Shown here: positions 41,075 to 49,609 of the stretch, in pieces | Layout: each line of letters opens with the position of its first letter | Position numbering within the stretch: position 1 is the first letter of the stretch | NCBI RefSeq assembly: GCF_025642745.1 | Contig: NZ_JANZKP010000007.1 | Coordinates: forward strand, 32,334 to 96,333 | Direction: 5' to 3' | Origin: Cellulomonas sp. RIT-PI-Y | GTDB taxonomy: Bacteria > Actinomycetota > Actinomycetes > Actinomycetales > Cellulomonadaceae | Length of the DNA stretch: 64,000 nucleotides | Translations under genes and position numbers: made by a program | The notes under the pieces: generated by a model | What the model saw: only the letters and a program-made list of their open reading frames with translations | Told to the model about the DNA's origin: nothing | Databases searched by the model: none

Positions 41075-41929
41075 TCAGCTCTCCTCCGGGTCGGGGGTGT
41101 CCAGTGTGGCAGCCGGGTCGTCGATCACGGGGACGCCCCCCGGCAGCGTCGCCGACCGGAGGGTGGGCGTCGCGGCACCGGGCAGGTGCAGGTCCTGCTG
41201 CGCCCCGAGGTGCACGCCGATGCCGTAGGTCGACTGCAGCACCGCCATCAGCTGACCGGCGGTGGTCCGGGCCAGCGCGGTCTGCATGCCCTGCGGGTCA
41301 CCGACCGCCTCGACCGTGTACGGCCCGACCAGTGGCACGACGTCCACCAGGATCGCGTCGCCGGCGGTCCGGATGGCGGTGGTGGTGGTCAGGCGCTGGC
41401 CGTTGACCGCGATCGCCTCGGCGCCGGCCGCCCACAGTCCGTTCACCACGCTCTGCAGATCGGAGTCGCGCACCCGGGAGTCCGGGTCGGCGTCGGCGGC
41501 GTCGACCTCGGCGTCGCTCAGGGTGATCCGCAGACCCTCACCGGTGACCGCGACCGCGCCGGTCGCCAGCTGGTCGGCGGCGAGCTGGTCCAGCAGCGGC
41601 GAGTCCGACGCCGACAGCGCCGCGGACTGCAGGCCGTCGATCTCGGACTGCAGGGTCGTGCTCGCGGTGCGCAGTCGGTCCAGCTCGGCGGTGCGCTCGG
41701 TGATCTGCTGAGCGAGCACCTCCCGGGCCGCCAGGGCACCGGGCTGCGGAGCACGCAGGGCGCCGACCGACCACGTGAACGCCGCACCGAGCACCACGGC
41801 CAGCAGGGTGACGGCGGCGGTGCCCCACCGGGTGTGCCGGGTCGGATGACCCTCCCGGGCGCGACGGTCCGCGGCGACCCGGTAGCCGGGGTCCAGCGGA
41901 TTGCGCATGACGTCGGTGAGCACCGACAT
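41075..41929 (-). CDS. DUF881 membrane-anchored protein (second copy)
   Basis: This is a 284-aa protein from ATG 41929 (GGATG upstream) with a membrane helix (WGTAAVTLLAVVLGAAFTW), coiled-coil segment (AQQITERTAELDRLRTASTTL) and DUF881 domain (LRITLSDAEVDA, LWAAGAEAIAVNGQRLTTTT). It sits between PgsA and the small basic protein, as Rv1823 does. Confidence 0.9.
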   Translation of the reverse strand: MSVLTDVMRNPLDPGYRVAADRRAREGHPTRHTRWGTAAVTLLAVVLGAAFTWSVGALRAPQPGALAAREVLAQQITERTAELDRLRTASTTLQSEIDGLQSAALSASDSPLLDQLAADQLATGAVAVTGEGLRITLSDAEVDAADADPDSRVRDSDLQSVVNGLWAAGAEAIAVNGQRLTTTTAIRTAGDAILVDVVPLVGPYTVEAVGDPQGMQTALARTTAGQLMAVLQSTYGIGVHLGAQQDLHLPGAATPTLRSATLPGGVPVIDDPAATLDTPDPEES

Positions 41930-41961
41930 CGAGGCATCCCTGCGTCGCTGCGCCGCCACGA

Positions 41962-42558
41962 TCAGACGGTCGCCGGGTGCGCGTCGTCCCGCATGATCAG
42001 CGGCCATGCCTGCCGGACGTACAGCAGCCCCGCGAACCAGTAGAGGACGATCCCCCACCAGGCGAACGCCCAGCCGAAGACCGACGCCAGGTCGCCGACC
42101 ACACCGCCCCAGTGCGCCAGCAGCAGCAACGGGAAGGCGTAGAGCAGCGCGAAGGTCCCTGCCTTGCCCGCCAGGTGCACCTGCAGCGGGCCGTAGCCGC
42201 GCCGCGCCAGCAGGAGCAGCAGCACGAACAGCATCAGCTCACGGGCCAACAGCACGCCGACCATCCACCACGGCACCACGCCGCGCACGGCCAGGCCGAG
42301 CAGCGTCACCAGGATGAACAGCCGGTCGGCGGCCGGGTCGAGCACCTGCCCGAGCCGGGAGACCTGGCCCAGCCGACGCGCCAGCACCCCGTCCAGCCAG
42401 TCGCTGGCACCGGAGCCGGCCAGGACGATCAGCGCCCACCCGTCGTGTCCCCGGAAGATCAACACGGCGAACACCGGCACCATCAGCAACCGGATGAAGC
42501 TGATCACGTTGGGGATCGTCCACACGCGGTCGCTGATCTCGGGCTGCGACACGGACAC
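41962..42558 (-). CDS. CDP-alcohol phosphatidyltransferase (PgsA-like)
   Basis: This 198-aa membrane protein has the CDP-alcohol signature in SDWLDGVLARRLGQVSRLGQ and LDPAADR (D-x2-DG-x2-AR-x8-G-x3-D-x3-D), which holds the metal and the CDP-diacylglycerol. It makes a phospholipid head group, probably phosphatidylglycerophosphate or cardiolipin. Position equals Rv1822 (pgsA2). Confidence 0.9.
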   Translation of the reverse strand: MSVSQPEISDRVWTIPNVISFIRLLMVPVFAVLIFRGHDGWALIVLAGSGASDWLDGVLARRLGQVSRLGQVLDPAADRLFILVTLLGLAVRGVVPWWMVGVLLARELMLFVLLLLLARRGYGPLQVHLAGKAGTFALLYAFPLLLLAHWGGVVGDLASVFGWAFAWWGIVLYWFAGLLYVRQAWPLIMRDDAHPATV

Positions 42559-42666
42559 CTCCCCTTGTCTGCTCCGGCGTGACCAGCACCCATCCTATGC
42601 GGGCTCAGAGCCTGTTCCGGGACCTCCGGGGGGCACGATCGGTGCGTGGCGTGCTTCTCTGGTCCG

Positions 42667-43080
42667 ATGCGCAACGACCCGGCGATCATCCAGCGGCTGC
42701 TGACCACCACCGGCACCTGGGCCGTGGTCGGACTGTCCACGAACACGGCGCGCGCCGCGTACGGGGTCTCCGCGGTGCTGCAGGGCCTCGGGCAGCGGAT
42801 CGTGCCGGTGCACCCGCGGGCCGAGACGGTGCACGGCTCCCCCGGCGTCCGGGCCCTGGCCGAGATCGACACGCCGGTCGACGTCGTCGACGTGTTCGTC
42901 AACGCGCGCCTGGCGGGCGACGTGGTCGACCAGGCGATCGCGATCGGCGCCCGCGCGGTCTGGCTGCAGCTCGGCGTGGTGGACGAGGCCGCGGCGACCC
43001 GGGCCGAGGCCGCCGGACTGGACGTCGTGATGGATCGGTGCCCGGCCATCGAGGCGCGCCGCCTGGGCCTGGGTGGCTGA
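42667..43080 (+). CDS. CoA-binding domain protein
   Basis: This 137-aa protein has the CoA-binding Rossmann-type pattern: WAVVGLSTNTARAAYGVSAVLQ, RIVPVHPRAETVHG and DVVDVFVNARLAGDVVDQAI, then GARAVWLQLGVVDE and VMDRCPAIE. It matches the YccU-type family. The start may instead be GTG 42646. Confidence 0.88.
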   Translation: MRNDPAIIQRLLTTTGTWAVVGLSTNTARAAYGVSAVLQGLGQRIVPVHPRAETVHGSPGVRALAEIDTPVDVVDVFVNARLAGDVVDQAIAIGARAVWLQLGVVDEAAATRAEAAGLDVVMDRCPAIEARRLGLGG

Positions 43081-43260
43081 CGTCACGCTCGCTCGACGGC
43101 CCGACGGGAGTAGACTGGTGGCTCCTGACGGAGTCCGTCGCAAATCCCGTGTACGTGTGCTGAGGCCGGATGTGCCTCGATGTGGGTGTGGGGAAGACGC
43201 GACTGTGCCCGGCCGAACCCGGCCGCGCTGACGACGTCTCCCCCCATGAAGGCGTGATGC
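43081..43260 (+). promoter_or_regulatory. Promoter and long leader of the DEAD-box helicase gene
   Basis: A -10-like TAGACT at 43111-43116 would give a leader of about 140 nt. The leader contains a tight inverted repeat GACGGA-G-TCCGTC (43127-43139) and a GGCCGAACCCGGCC hairpin. Long structured leaders are common before cold-inducible helicase genes. No -35 box is clear and the transcription start is inferred. Confidence 0.4.
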
Positions 43261-45144
43261 ATGACTGTCATTGACCCTGCCCTGCCCACCGACTCCGACG
43301 TCGCCGTCGAGGCCCCCGTCACCTTCGCCGACCTCGGTCTGCCCGCCGCCCTGCTGGGCGCGGTGACCGACCTCGGCTTCACCACCCCCACGGCCATCCA
43401 GGCCGAGGCCATCCCGGCCCTGCTGTCCGGTCGCGACATCACCGGCGTCGCCCAGACCGGCACCGGCAAGACCGCCGCCTTCGGCCTGCCGCTGCTGGCC
43501 GCCGTCGACCCGGAGCTGCGCGAGGTGCAGGCCATCGTGCTGGCGCCGACCCGCGAGCTGGCCCAGCAGGTCGCCGACGCGCTGAGCTCCTTCGCCGAGG
43601 GCATCGACGGCCTGGAGGTCGTCGCGGTCTACGGCGGGTCGCCGTTCCTGCCGCAGGCCCGTGCGCTCAAGCAGGGCGCGCAGGTCGTGGTCGGCACCCC
43701 CGGCCGCGTGATCGACCACCTGGACCGCCGCACCCTCTCCCTGGACGGCGTGCGCTTCCTGGTGCTCGACGAGGCCGACGAGATGCTCCGAATGGGCTTC
43801 GCCGAGGACGTGGACCGGATCGCCTCCGCCGCGCCCCAGCAGCGCCAGGTCGCCCTGTTCTCCGCGACCATGCCGCCGCAGATCCGCCGGGTCGCCAACG
43901 ATCACCTCACCGATCCGGTCGCGATCCAGGTCGACCGGCAGTCGTCCACCGTGGCCTCGGTCCGGCAGACCTACGCCGTCGTGCCCTTCCGGCACAAGGC
44001 GGGTGCGCTGGCCCGGGTGCTGGCGATCACCGAGGCCGACGCCGCGATCGTGTTCGTCCGGACCCGGTCCGCCGCCGAGGACGTGGCGGTGTCGCTGGTG
44101 GAGCGCGGGATCGCCGCCGCGTACATCTCCGGCGACGTGGCCCAGGGCGACCGGGAGAAGATCGTCGAGCGGGTGCGCTCCGGCGCGATCTCGGTGCTGG
44201 TCGCCACCGACGTGGCTGCCCGCGGTCTGGACATCGACCGGATCGGCCTGGTCGTGAACTTCGACGTGCCGGGTGAGCCCGAGGCCTACGTGCACCGCAT
44301 CGGCCGCACCGGTCGTGCCGGGCGCACCGGCGAGGCGCTGACCTTCGTCACCCCGAACGAGAACGGCAAGCTGCGCGCGATCGAGCGCACCACCCGCCAG
44401 ACCCTGGAGCAGGTGCAGATCCCCTCCCCCGCGGACGTCTCCGCGCACCGGGTGTCCCAGCTGCTGGAGCGCATCCCGGCCCGCCACGAGAAGGGCCGGC
44501 TGGAGCTGTACCGCACCGCCGCCGACCAGTTCCTGGCCGCGAACCCCGGCCTGGACGCGACCGCGCTGATCGCGACCCTGGCCGCACTGGCCGTCGGTGA
44601 CGAGGGCCCGGCCCCCCGCGCCGAGCAGGGCGACGACCTGGACGACGCACTGTCCCGCGCCAGCCTGCGCGACACCGGTCGCAGCGAGCACTCCGACCGC
44701 CCCAAGGGCCGGAGCAACGCCTCGCGCCCGGCCAGCAACAGCGCGCGCTACCGGGTCTCCGTCGGTCGCAACCACGGTGTGCAGCCGGGGGCGATCGTCG
44801 GTGCGCTCACCAACGAGGGCGGCCTGACCGGCCAGGACCTCGGCAAGATCGACATCTTCAGCAGCTTCTCGCTGGTGGAGATCCCCGGTGGGCTCAGCCC
44901 GGAGGCATTCGACCGGATCGGCCGTGCCCGGGTCGCCGGCCGCCCGCTGCGCATCCAGGCCGACCAGGGCCCGCGTCCGAGCCGGGCCGGTGCGGGCGCC
45001 GGGTCCCGCGGCGGTGACGGTCCCCGTCGCGAGTACCGCGAGGGCGGTGCCCGTCGGCACGAGAGCGGCCCGCGCCGTTCCAACGACGACCGTCGTCCCG
45101 GCGGCAGCCGCGACCGGGTGCCCAGCCACCGCGACCGCTACTGA
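43261..45144 (+). CDS. DEAD-box ATP-dependent RNA helicase (DeaD/CsdA-like)
   Basis: This 627-aa protein has Q-motif FADLGLPAALLGAV, Walker A AQTGTGKT (near residue 66), DEAD in LVLDEADEM (near 169), SAT in LFSATMPPQ and HRIGRTGRAGRTG. A DbpA-type RNA-binding domain follows (RYRVSVGRNHGVQPGAIVGAL) and an Arg/Gly-rich tail. It unwinds structured RNA in ribosome assembly, mRNA decay or cold growth. A strong terminator follows the stop. Confidence 0.95.
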   Translation: MTVIDPALPTDSDVAVEAPVTFADLGLPAALLGAVTDLGFTTPTAIQAEAIPALLSGRDITGVAQTGTGKTAAFGLPLLAAVDPELREVQAIVLAPTRELAQQVADALSSFAEGIDGLEVVAVYGGSPFLPQARALKQGAQVVVGTPGRVIDHLDRRTLSLDGVRFLVLDEADEMLRMGFAEDVDRIASAAPQQRQVALFSATMPPQIRRVANDHLTDPVAIQVDRQSSTVASVRQTYAVVPFRHKAGALARVLAITEADAAIVFVRTRSAAEDVAVSLVERGIAAAYISGDVAQGDREKIVERVRSGAISVLVATDVAARGLDIDRIGLVVNFDVPGEPEAYVHRIGRTGRAGRTGEALTFVTPNENGKLRAIERTTRQTLEQVQIPSPADVSAHRVSQLLERIPARHEKGRLELYRTAADQFLAANPGLDATALIATLAALAVGDEGPAPRAEQGDDLDDALSRASLRDTGRSEHSDRPKGRSNASRPASNSARYRVSVGRNHGVQPGAIVGALTNEGGLTGQDLGKIDIFSSFSLVEIPGGLSPEAFDRIGRARVAGRPLRIQADQGPRPSRAGAGAGSRGGDGPRREYREGGARRHESGPRRSNDDRRPGGSRDRVPSHRDRY

Positions 45145-45149
45145 TCGCA

Positions 45150-45194
45150 CGCGGGAAGGGCCGCTACCCCACCGGGGCAGCGGCCCTTCCCGCG
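45150..45194 (+). terminator. Terminator of the helicase gene
   Basis: A 16-bp perfect stem, CGCGGGAAGGGCCGCT (45150-45165) with its complement at 45179-45194, has an inner CCCC/GGGG pair. It begins six bases past the helicase stop codon. Confidence 0.8.
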
Positions 45195-45226
45195 TTCACG
45201 GACCCTTCAGGCACCTGGTCCTCAAA

Positions 45227-45288
45227 CCCGAGTGCGAAGAAGTTGGCGCCTGATGGGCGGTTTGGGCGACAAGTTCTCCGCACTCGGG
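45227..45288. repeat. Long imperfect inverted repeat in intergenic DNA
   Basis: Left arm 45227-45250 (CCCGAGTGCGAAGAAGTTGG...) and right arm 45265-45288 (ending TCCGCACTCGGG) pair over 24 bp with three mismatches around a 14-nt loop. It lies between convergent genes. It may be a bidirectional terminator or a dispersed repeat of the REP/MITE kind; whether other genomic copies exist cannot be seen here. Confidence 0.65.
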
Positions 45289-45366
45289 CACGGAGCTGGC
45301 CCGGACCGGGTGCGGAGCAAGCGCGGGACAGGTCCGGCTAGCGCGCGGAGCGGGCTCGGAGCGGGG

Positions 45367-46413
45367 TCAGACCGCGGCGCGGACGGCGGCGGCGAAGGCG
45401 TCGACGTCCTGCTCGGTGGTGTCGAAGGCGCACATCCAGCGCACCTCCCCGGTGGCACGGTTCCAGTCGTAGAAGAACGCGGCCCGCTCGCGCAGCCGGT
45501 CCGCGACCCCCGCGGGCAGCGCGGCGAACACACCGTTGGACTGGGTGGGCTGGGTGATCCGGACGCCGGGGATGTCGGCCACCGACGCGGACAGCCGGGC
45601 GGCCATCGCGTTCGCGTGCCGTGCGGAGCGCAGCCACAGGTCGCCGTCGAACAGGGCCAGCAGCTGCGCGGAGACGAACCGCATCTTGGAGGCCAACTGC
45701 ATGTCGACCTTGCGCTGGAAGTCGATGCCGGGGGTGGCCTCGGGGTCGAGGACCACGACGATCTCGCCGAACAGCGCTCCGTTCTTGGTGCCGCCCAGGC
45801 TGACGGTGTCCACACCGACGTCCGTGGTGAAGGCGCGCATCGGCAGGTCGAGGGCCGCGGCGGCGTTGGCCAGCCGGGCACCGTCCACGTGGACACGTAG
45901 GCCCAGGCCGTGCGCGTGGTCGGTGATCGCGGCGATCTCCACCGGGGTGTAGAGCGTGCCGACCTCGGTGGTCTGGGTGATCGAGACCACGCCGGGCTGG
46001 GCGCGGTGCTGGTCGCCGAACCCGTAGGCCTGGCGGTCGATCAGGTCGGGAGTGAGCTTGCCGTCCGGCGTGGGCACGGTCAGCAGCTTGAGGCCGCCGA
46101 TCCGTTCGGGGGCGGCGTTCTCGTCGGTGTTGATGTGCGCGGTCTCGGCGCAGATCACCGCGCCCCAGCGCGGCAGCATGGTCTGCAGGGCGAGCACGTT
46201 CGCGCCGGTGCCGTTGAACACCGGGTAGCCTGCCGCCGCGGCACCGAAGTGCCCGCGCAGGACGTCCTGCAGCCGCTCGGTGTACACGTCCGCGCCGTAG
46301 GCCCGCTGGTGGCCGCCGTTCGCGGCGGCCAGCGCGGCGAGGATCTCCGGGTGCGCCCCGGCGTAGTTGTCGGAGGCGAAGCTACGGGCGTCGGGATCGT
46401 GCAGGGTGTCCAC
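45367..46413 (-). CDS. Low-specificity threonine aldolase-like PLP enzyme
   Basis: This 348-aa fold-type I PLP protein has SFASDNYAGAHPEILAAL at the start, FNGTGANVLAL, RVHVDGARLANAA (Asp binding PLP) and VSLGGTKNGALFG with the Schiff-base Lys. It cleaves L-threonine or L-allo-threonine to glycine and acetaldehyde. GTG 46413 is the chosen start with a weak ribosome site. Confidence 0.9.
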   Translation of the reverse strand: MDTLHDPDARSFASDNYAGAHPEILAALAAANGGHQRAYGADVYTERLQDVLRGHFGAAAAGYPVFNGTGANVLALQTMLPRWGAVICAETAHINTDENAAPERIGGLKLLTVPTPDGKLTPDLIDRQAYGFGDQHRAQPGVVSITQTTEVGTLYTPVEIAAITDHAHGLGLRVHVDGARLANAAAALDLPMRAFTTDVGVDTVSLGGTKNGALFGEIVVVLDPEATPGIDFQRKVDMQLASKMRFVSAQLLALFDGDLWLRSARHANAMAARLSASVADIPGVRITQPTQSNGVFAALPAGVADRLRERAAFFYDWNRATGEVRWMCAFDTTEQDVDAFAAAVRAAV

Positions 46414-46468
46414 CCCGCCATTCTGCCGTCGCCGCCCGGGTGCTGACGACCAGCGTGCCAGCGGCGCC

Positions 46469-46891
46469 TCAGACGGTCGGGTCGATCCCGGCCGCGAGCT
46501 TGGCGCGGCAGTCGGCGCAGGTGCCGACCAGCTCGATGGTGTGCGCGACGTCGCTGAAGCCGTGGGTGGCCCCGACCTGGTCCGCCCAGGACTCGGCACC
46601 CGGGCCGTCGATCTCCACGGCGGTGCCGCAGTACCGGCACATCAGGTGGTGGTGATGGGTGCGTCGCGCACAGCGGCGGTAGACCGATTCGCCCTCCGGG
46701 GAGCGCAGGACGTCGACCTCACCCTGTTCGGCCAGGGTCTGCACGGCGCGGTAGACGGTGGCCAGACCGGTGCTGGAGCCCCCCGCACGGAGCAGGTCGT
46801 GCAGCTGCTGGGCGGAGCGGAACTCGTCCAGGTCGTCGAGCAGGGACAGGATCTCCGTCCGCTGACGGGTGTTGCGCTGCACGACAGCCAT
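46469..46891 (-). CDS. Fur family regulator (Zur/FurB-like)
   Basis: This 140-aa protein has the Fur winged helix (RQRTEILSLLDDLDEFRSAQQLHDLL, TGLATVYRAVQTLAEQGEVDVL), the HHHHLMCRYCG metal region and the second Cys pair CADCRAK for structural zinc. The CxxC pairs and short length fit Zur. ATG 46891 follows GAGAGGA. A zinc target is inferred. Confidence 0.88.
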   Translation of the reverse strand: MAVVQRNTRQRTEILSLLDDLDEFRSAQQLHDLLRAGGSSTGLATVYRAVQTLAEQGEVDVLRSPEGESVYRRCARRTHHHHLMCRYCGTAVEIDGPGAESWADQVGATHGFSDVAHTIELVGTCADCRAKLAAGIDPTV

Positions 46892-46935
46892 CGGGTTCCT
46901 CTCTCCTGCCACTGGAACGACCAGTCAGCATAGGC

Positions 46936-46971
46936 CACGAGCCGGGGACCCCGTGGGGTCCCCGGCTCGTG
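46936..46971 (-). terminator. Terminator of the HU gene
   Basis: Perfect 17-bp arms (CACGAGCCGGGGACCCC and its complement) are separated by two bases, 37 bp past the HU stop codon on the minus strand. Confidence 0.75.
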
Positions 46972-47007
46972 AACCGTGCGATCACGCCCGGGATTCCGGG
47001 CGCTGGA

Positions 47008-47289
47008 TCACTTGGCGACGGCGCGCTTCAGGGCGGAGCCGGCGGTGATCTTCACCCGGAAGCCGGCCGGGATGTCCAGCGGCTCGCCGGTCTGCGGGTT
47101 GATGCCGGTACGGGCGGCACGCTCGGCGCGGGAGACCGCGAACAGACCCGGGATGGTCACCGACTCACCCGCGGAGAGCTGCTCGACCAGGACCTCCTGG
47201 AAGGCCTTGAGGGCCGCGTCGGCGGCGGTGTTGGTCAGACCGGCCTTGCCGGCGATGGCCTGGACGAGCTCAGTGCGGTTCACGCTCAC
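47008..47289 (-). CDS. hup: HU family nucleoid protein
   Basis: This 93-aa protein has the HU fold: NRTELVQAIAGKAGLTNTAADAALKAFQ, VTIPGLFAVSRAERAARTGINPQTGE with the DNA-binding arm, and a C-terminal AGSALKRAVAK. It lacks the long Lys-rich tail of mycobacterial HupB. GTG 47289 has AAGGAG at seven bases. Confidence 0.93.
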   Translation of the reverse strand: MSVNRTELVQAIAGKAGLTNTAADAALKAFQEVLVEQLSAGESVTIPGLFAVSRAERAARTGINPQTGEPLDIPAGFRVKITAGSALKRAVAK

Positions 47290-47421
47290 GGATGTGCTCC
47301 TTGTGGATCGGACGAGGTGATCGGTGTCCGTCGTGGCCTGCGAGGCAGGATTCCGGCGGACCGACGGCCAAGACCATAACGGGAGCAGCCCCCTGCCGTG
47401 CAATGACGCGGATCGGCGTGT

Positions 47422-48477
47422 CTAGCTCCGGTCGGTCAGATGGGCGGTCAGCGCGTCCACCGGCCAGGTGTCCAGCACCCGGTCCGGACCGATCCCGTGC
47501 CCGGCCGCCCGCTCGCAGCCGACGCCCTGCCATGCCAGTTGTCCGGGGGCGTGCGCGTCGGTGTCGATGGTGAACAGGCAGCCCGCGTCGACCGCCAGGG
47601 CCAGCAGCTCGTGCGGCGGGTCGAGCCGGTCCGGGCGGCAGTTGATCTCCACCGCGACGCCGTGTTCCGCACAGTCCGCGAACACCGCATCGGCATCGAA
47701 AGCGCTGGCAGGACGCTTGCGCGAGCCGGTGAGCTGGCGTCCCGTGCAGTGCCCGAGCACGTCGACCCGGGGGTTCGCGACGGCGGCGCGCATCCGCCGG
47801 GTCATGGCCGGGGAGTCCATCCGGAGCTTGGAGTGCACCGAGGCGACGACGACGTCCAACCGGTCCAGCAGTGCGGGCTCCTGGTCCAGCGAGCCGTCGT
47901 CGAGGATGTCGACCTCGATCCCGGTCAGCACCCGGAACGGCGCGATCGCGGTGTTGAGGGCCTCGATCTGGTTCAGCTGAGCGCGCAATCGTGCCGGGGA
48001 CAGTCCGGAGGCGATGGTGAGCCGGGGTGAGTGGTCGGTGATCGCCAGATAGGTGTGGCCCAGCTCCATCGCGGCCAGGACCATCTCCTGGATCGGGGTG
48101 GCACCGTCGGACGCCTCGGAGTGCGCGTGCAGGTCCCCGGTGAGTGCGGCGCGCAGGGCGGCGGCCGCCGGGGACAGCTCGGGGTCCGGGTAGGTGTCCG
48201 CCAGGCCGTCCAGGTACGGCTGGGGTCCTCCCGACGCTGCGGCGGTGGCGACCTCGGCGGTGCGGGCCCCGACCCCGGGCAGGTCGGTGAGCGTGCCCGC
48301 GTGCAGACGCCGGGCGAGCTCGTCCGCGGGCAGGGGCTCGAGCGCGGCCACGGCGGCACGGAACGCCTCCGAGCGGTACGAGGTCGCTCCACCGCGTTCC
48401 AGGAGGAAGGCTGCGCGGCGCAGGGCTGCGGCGACGGTGGCGGGCAGGCCGGGATCGGTGCGCGATGATCCGGTCAC
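47422..48477 (-). CDS. PHP-domain protein (PolX C-terminal domain-like)
   Basis: This 351-aa protein has a helical N-terminal part with a helix-hairpin-helix (LTDLPGVGARTAEVATAAA), as in PolX, and a PHP phosphoesterase domain: GDLHAHSEASDG, YLAITDHSPRL, VVVASVHSK, VAVEINCRPDR and FTIDTDAHAP, all metal ligands. It lacks the polymerase palm. It probably acts as a 3'-5' exonuclease or phosphatase. It begins 4 bp past the end of the Ku gene, on the same strand. Confidence 0.88.
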   Translation of the reverse strand: MTGSSRTDPGLPATVAAALRRAAFLLERGGATSYRSEAFRAAVAALEPLPADELARRLHAGTLTDLPGVGARTAEVATAAASGGPQPYLDGLADTYPDPELSPAAAALRAALTGDLHAHSEASDGATPIQEMVLAAMELGHTYLAITDHSPRLTIASGLSPARLRAQLNQIEALNTAIAPFRVLTGIEVDILDDGSLDQEPALLDRLDVVVASVHSKLRMDSPAMTRRMRAAVANPRVDVLGHCTGRQLTGSRKRPASAFDADAVFADCAEHGVAVEINCRPDRLDPPHELLALAVDAGCLFTIDTDAHAPGQLAWQGVGCERAAGHGIGPDRVLDTWPVDALTAHLTDRS

Positions 48478-48480
48478 GGG

Positions 48481-49542
48481 TCAGGACGCGCGCTTGGCGG
48501 CGGGCTTGCGCGCGGCGGGCTTCTTCGCGGCGGATCCGGCCTTGGTCGTCGCGGCGGTCGTGGTCGCGGTCTTCGTTGCCCTGGACTTCGTGCCGGTCTT
48601 CGCTGCGGTTCCCGACTTCGCGGCGGTCCCGGTCTTCGTCGTGGTGCGGGACTTTGATGTGGTCCCGGACTTCCCGGTCGACGCCGCGGGATTGTCGTCC
48701 GTCGTCGTGCGGCGGCGGGTGCTCCGCCCGGGCGCCGGCTCCTCCTCCCCGCGTGCCGACCGTGCCTTCTCCACACTGCGCTGCAGGGCGGCCAGCAGGT
48801 CGACGACCTCCCCGGTGCGACCGCCCTCGCCGACCTCCTCCTCGCTGGGCTTCTCCTGCACGGTCCCGGAGCTCAGCTTGGCCTCGATCACGGACTCCAG
48901 CGCCGTGACGTACCGGTCCTCGAACCCGCTCGGGTCGAAGTCGCCGGCCAGCTGCTCCACCAGCGAGGACGCCATGGCGAGCTCCTGCGGCCGCACCTGC
49001 ACGTCCCCGTCCAGGATCGGGAAGTCCGCGGCCCGGACCTCGTCCGGCCAGAGCAGGGTCTGCAGGCAGATCACGTCCTCCCGGACCCGGAGCACCGCCA
49101 TCGACTCGCGCTGACGCAGGGCGACCTTCACCACCGCCATCCGGTCGGTCGCGGCCAGCGCCTCCCGCAGCAGGGCGTAGGGCTTGGCGGCGGTACGGTC
49201 GGGCTCCAGGTAGTAGGTCTTGGCCAGCAGGATCGGGTCGACCTGGTCGGCCGGGACGAACTCCAGCACCTCGATCTCCCGCTCGGTGGCCAGCGGCAGC
49301 TGGGCCAGGTCCTCGTCGGTGAGCACCACCAGCCGGCCGTCGTCGGTCTCGTAACCCTTGGCGATCTCGGACATCTCGACCGTCTCGTCCTCGATCGAGC
49401 ACACCCGGCGGTAGCGGATCCGACCGCCGTCGGTGCGGTGCACCTGGTGCAGCGGCACCTCGTGCTCGCCGGTGGCGGCGTACAGCTTCACGGGGACGTT
49501 GACCAGACCGAAGGCCACCGCACCCTTCCAGATCGCGCGCAT
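48481..49542 (-). CDS. ku: Ku homodimer protein, non-homologous end joining
   Basis: This 353-aa protein has the Ku core: MRAIWKGAVAFGLVNVPVKLY, TYYLEPDRTAAKPYALLREAL, DVICLQTLLWPDEVR and a Lys/Thr/Ala-rich low-complexity tail of about 80 residues. The core binds broken DNA ends and recruits LigD. The basic tail resembles the mycobacterial and streptomycete Ku extension. It is divergent from the LigD ligase gene by 67 bp. Confidence 0.94.
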   Translation of the reverse strand: MRAIWKGAVAFGLVNVPVKLYAATGEHEVPLHQVHRTDGGRIRYRRVCSIEDETVEMSEIAKGYETDDGRLVVLTDEDLAQLPLATEREIEVLEFVPADQVDPILLAKTYYLEPDRTAAKPYALLREALAATDRMAVVKVALRQRESMAVLRVREDVICLQTLLWPDEVRAADFPILDGDVQVRPQELAMASSLVEQLAGDFDPSGFEDRYVTALESVIEAKLSSGTVQEKPSEEEVGEGGRTGEVVDLLAALQRSVEKARSARGEEEPAPGRSTRRRTTTDDNPAASTGKSGTTSKSRTTTKTGTAAKSGTAAKTGTKSRATKTATTTAATTKAGSAAKKPAARKPAAKRAS

Positions 49543-49609
49543 CGTCGTCTCCCTCCGGTGCGTGGTCGTCCACCGCGACGGATCACGGCGGTGTCGGCAG
49601 GATGGACCC

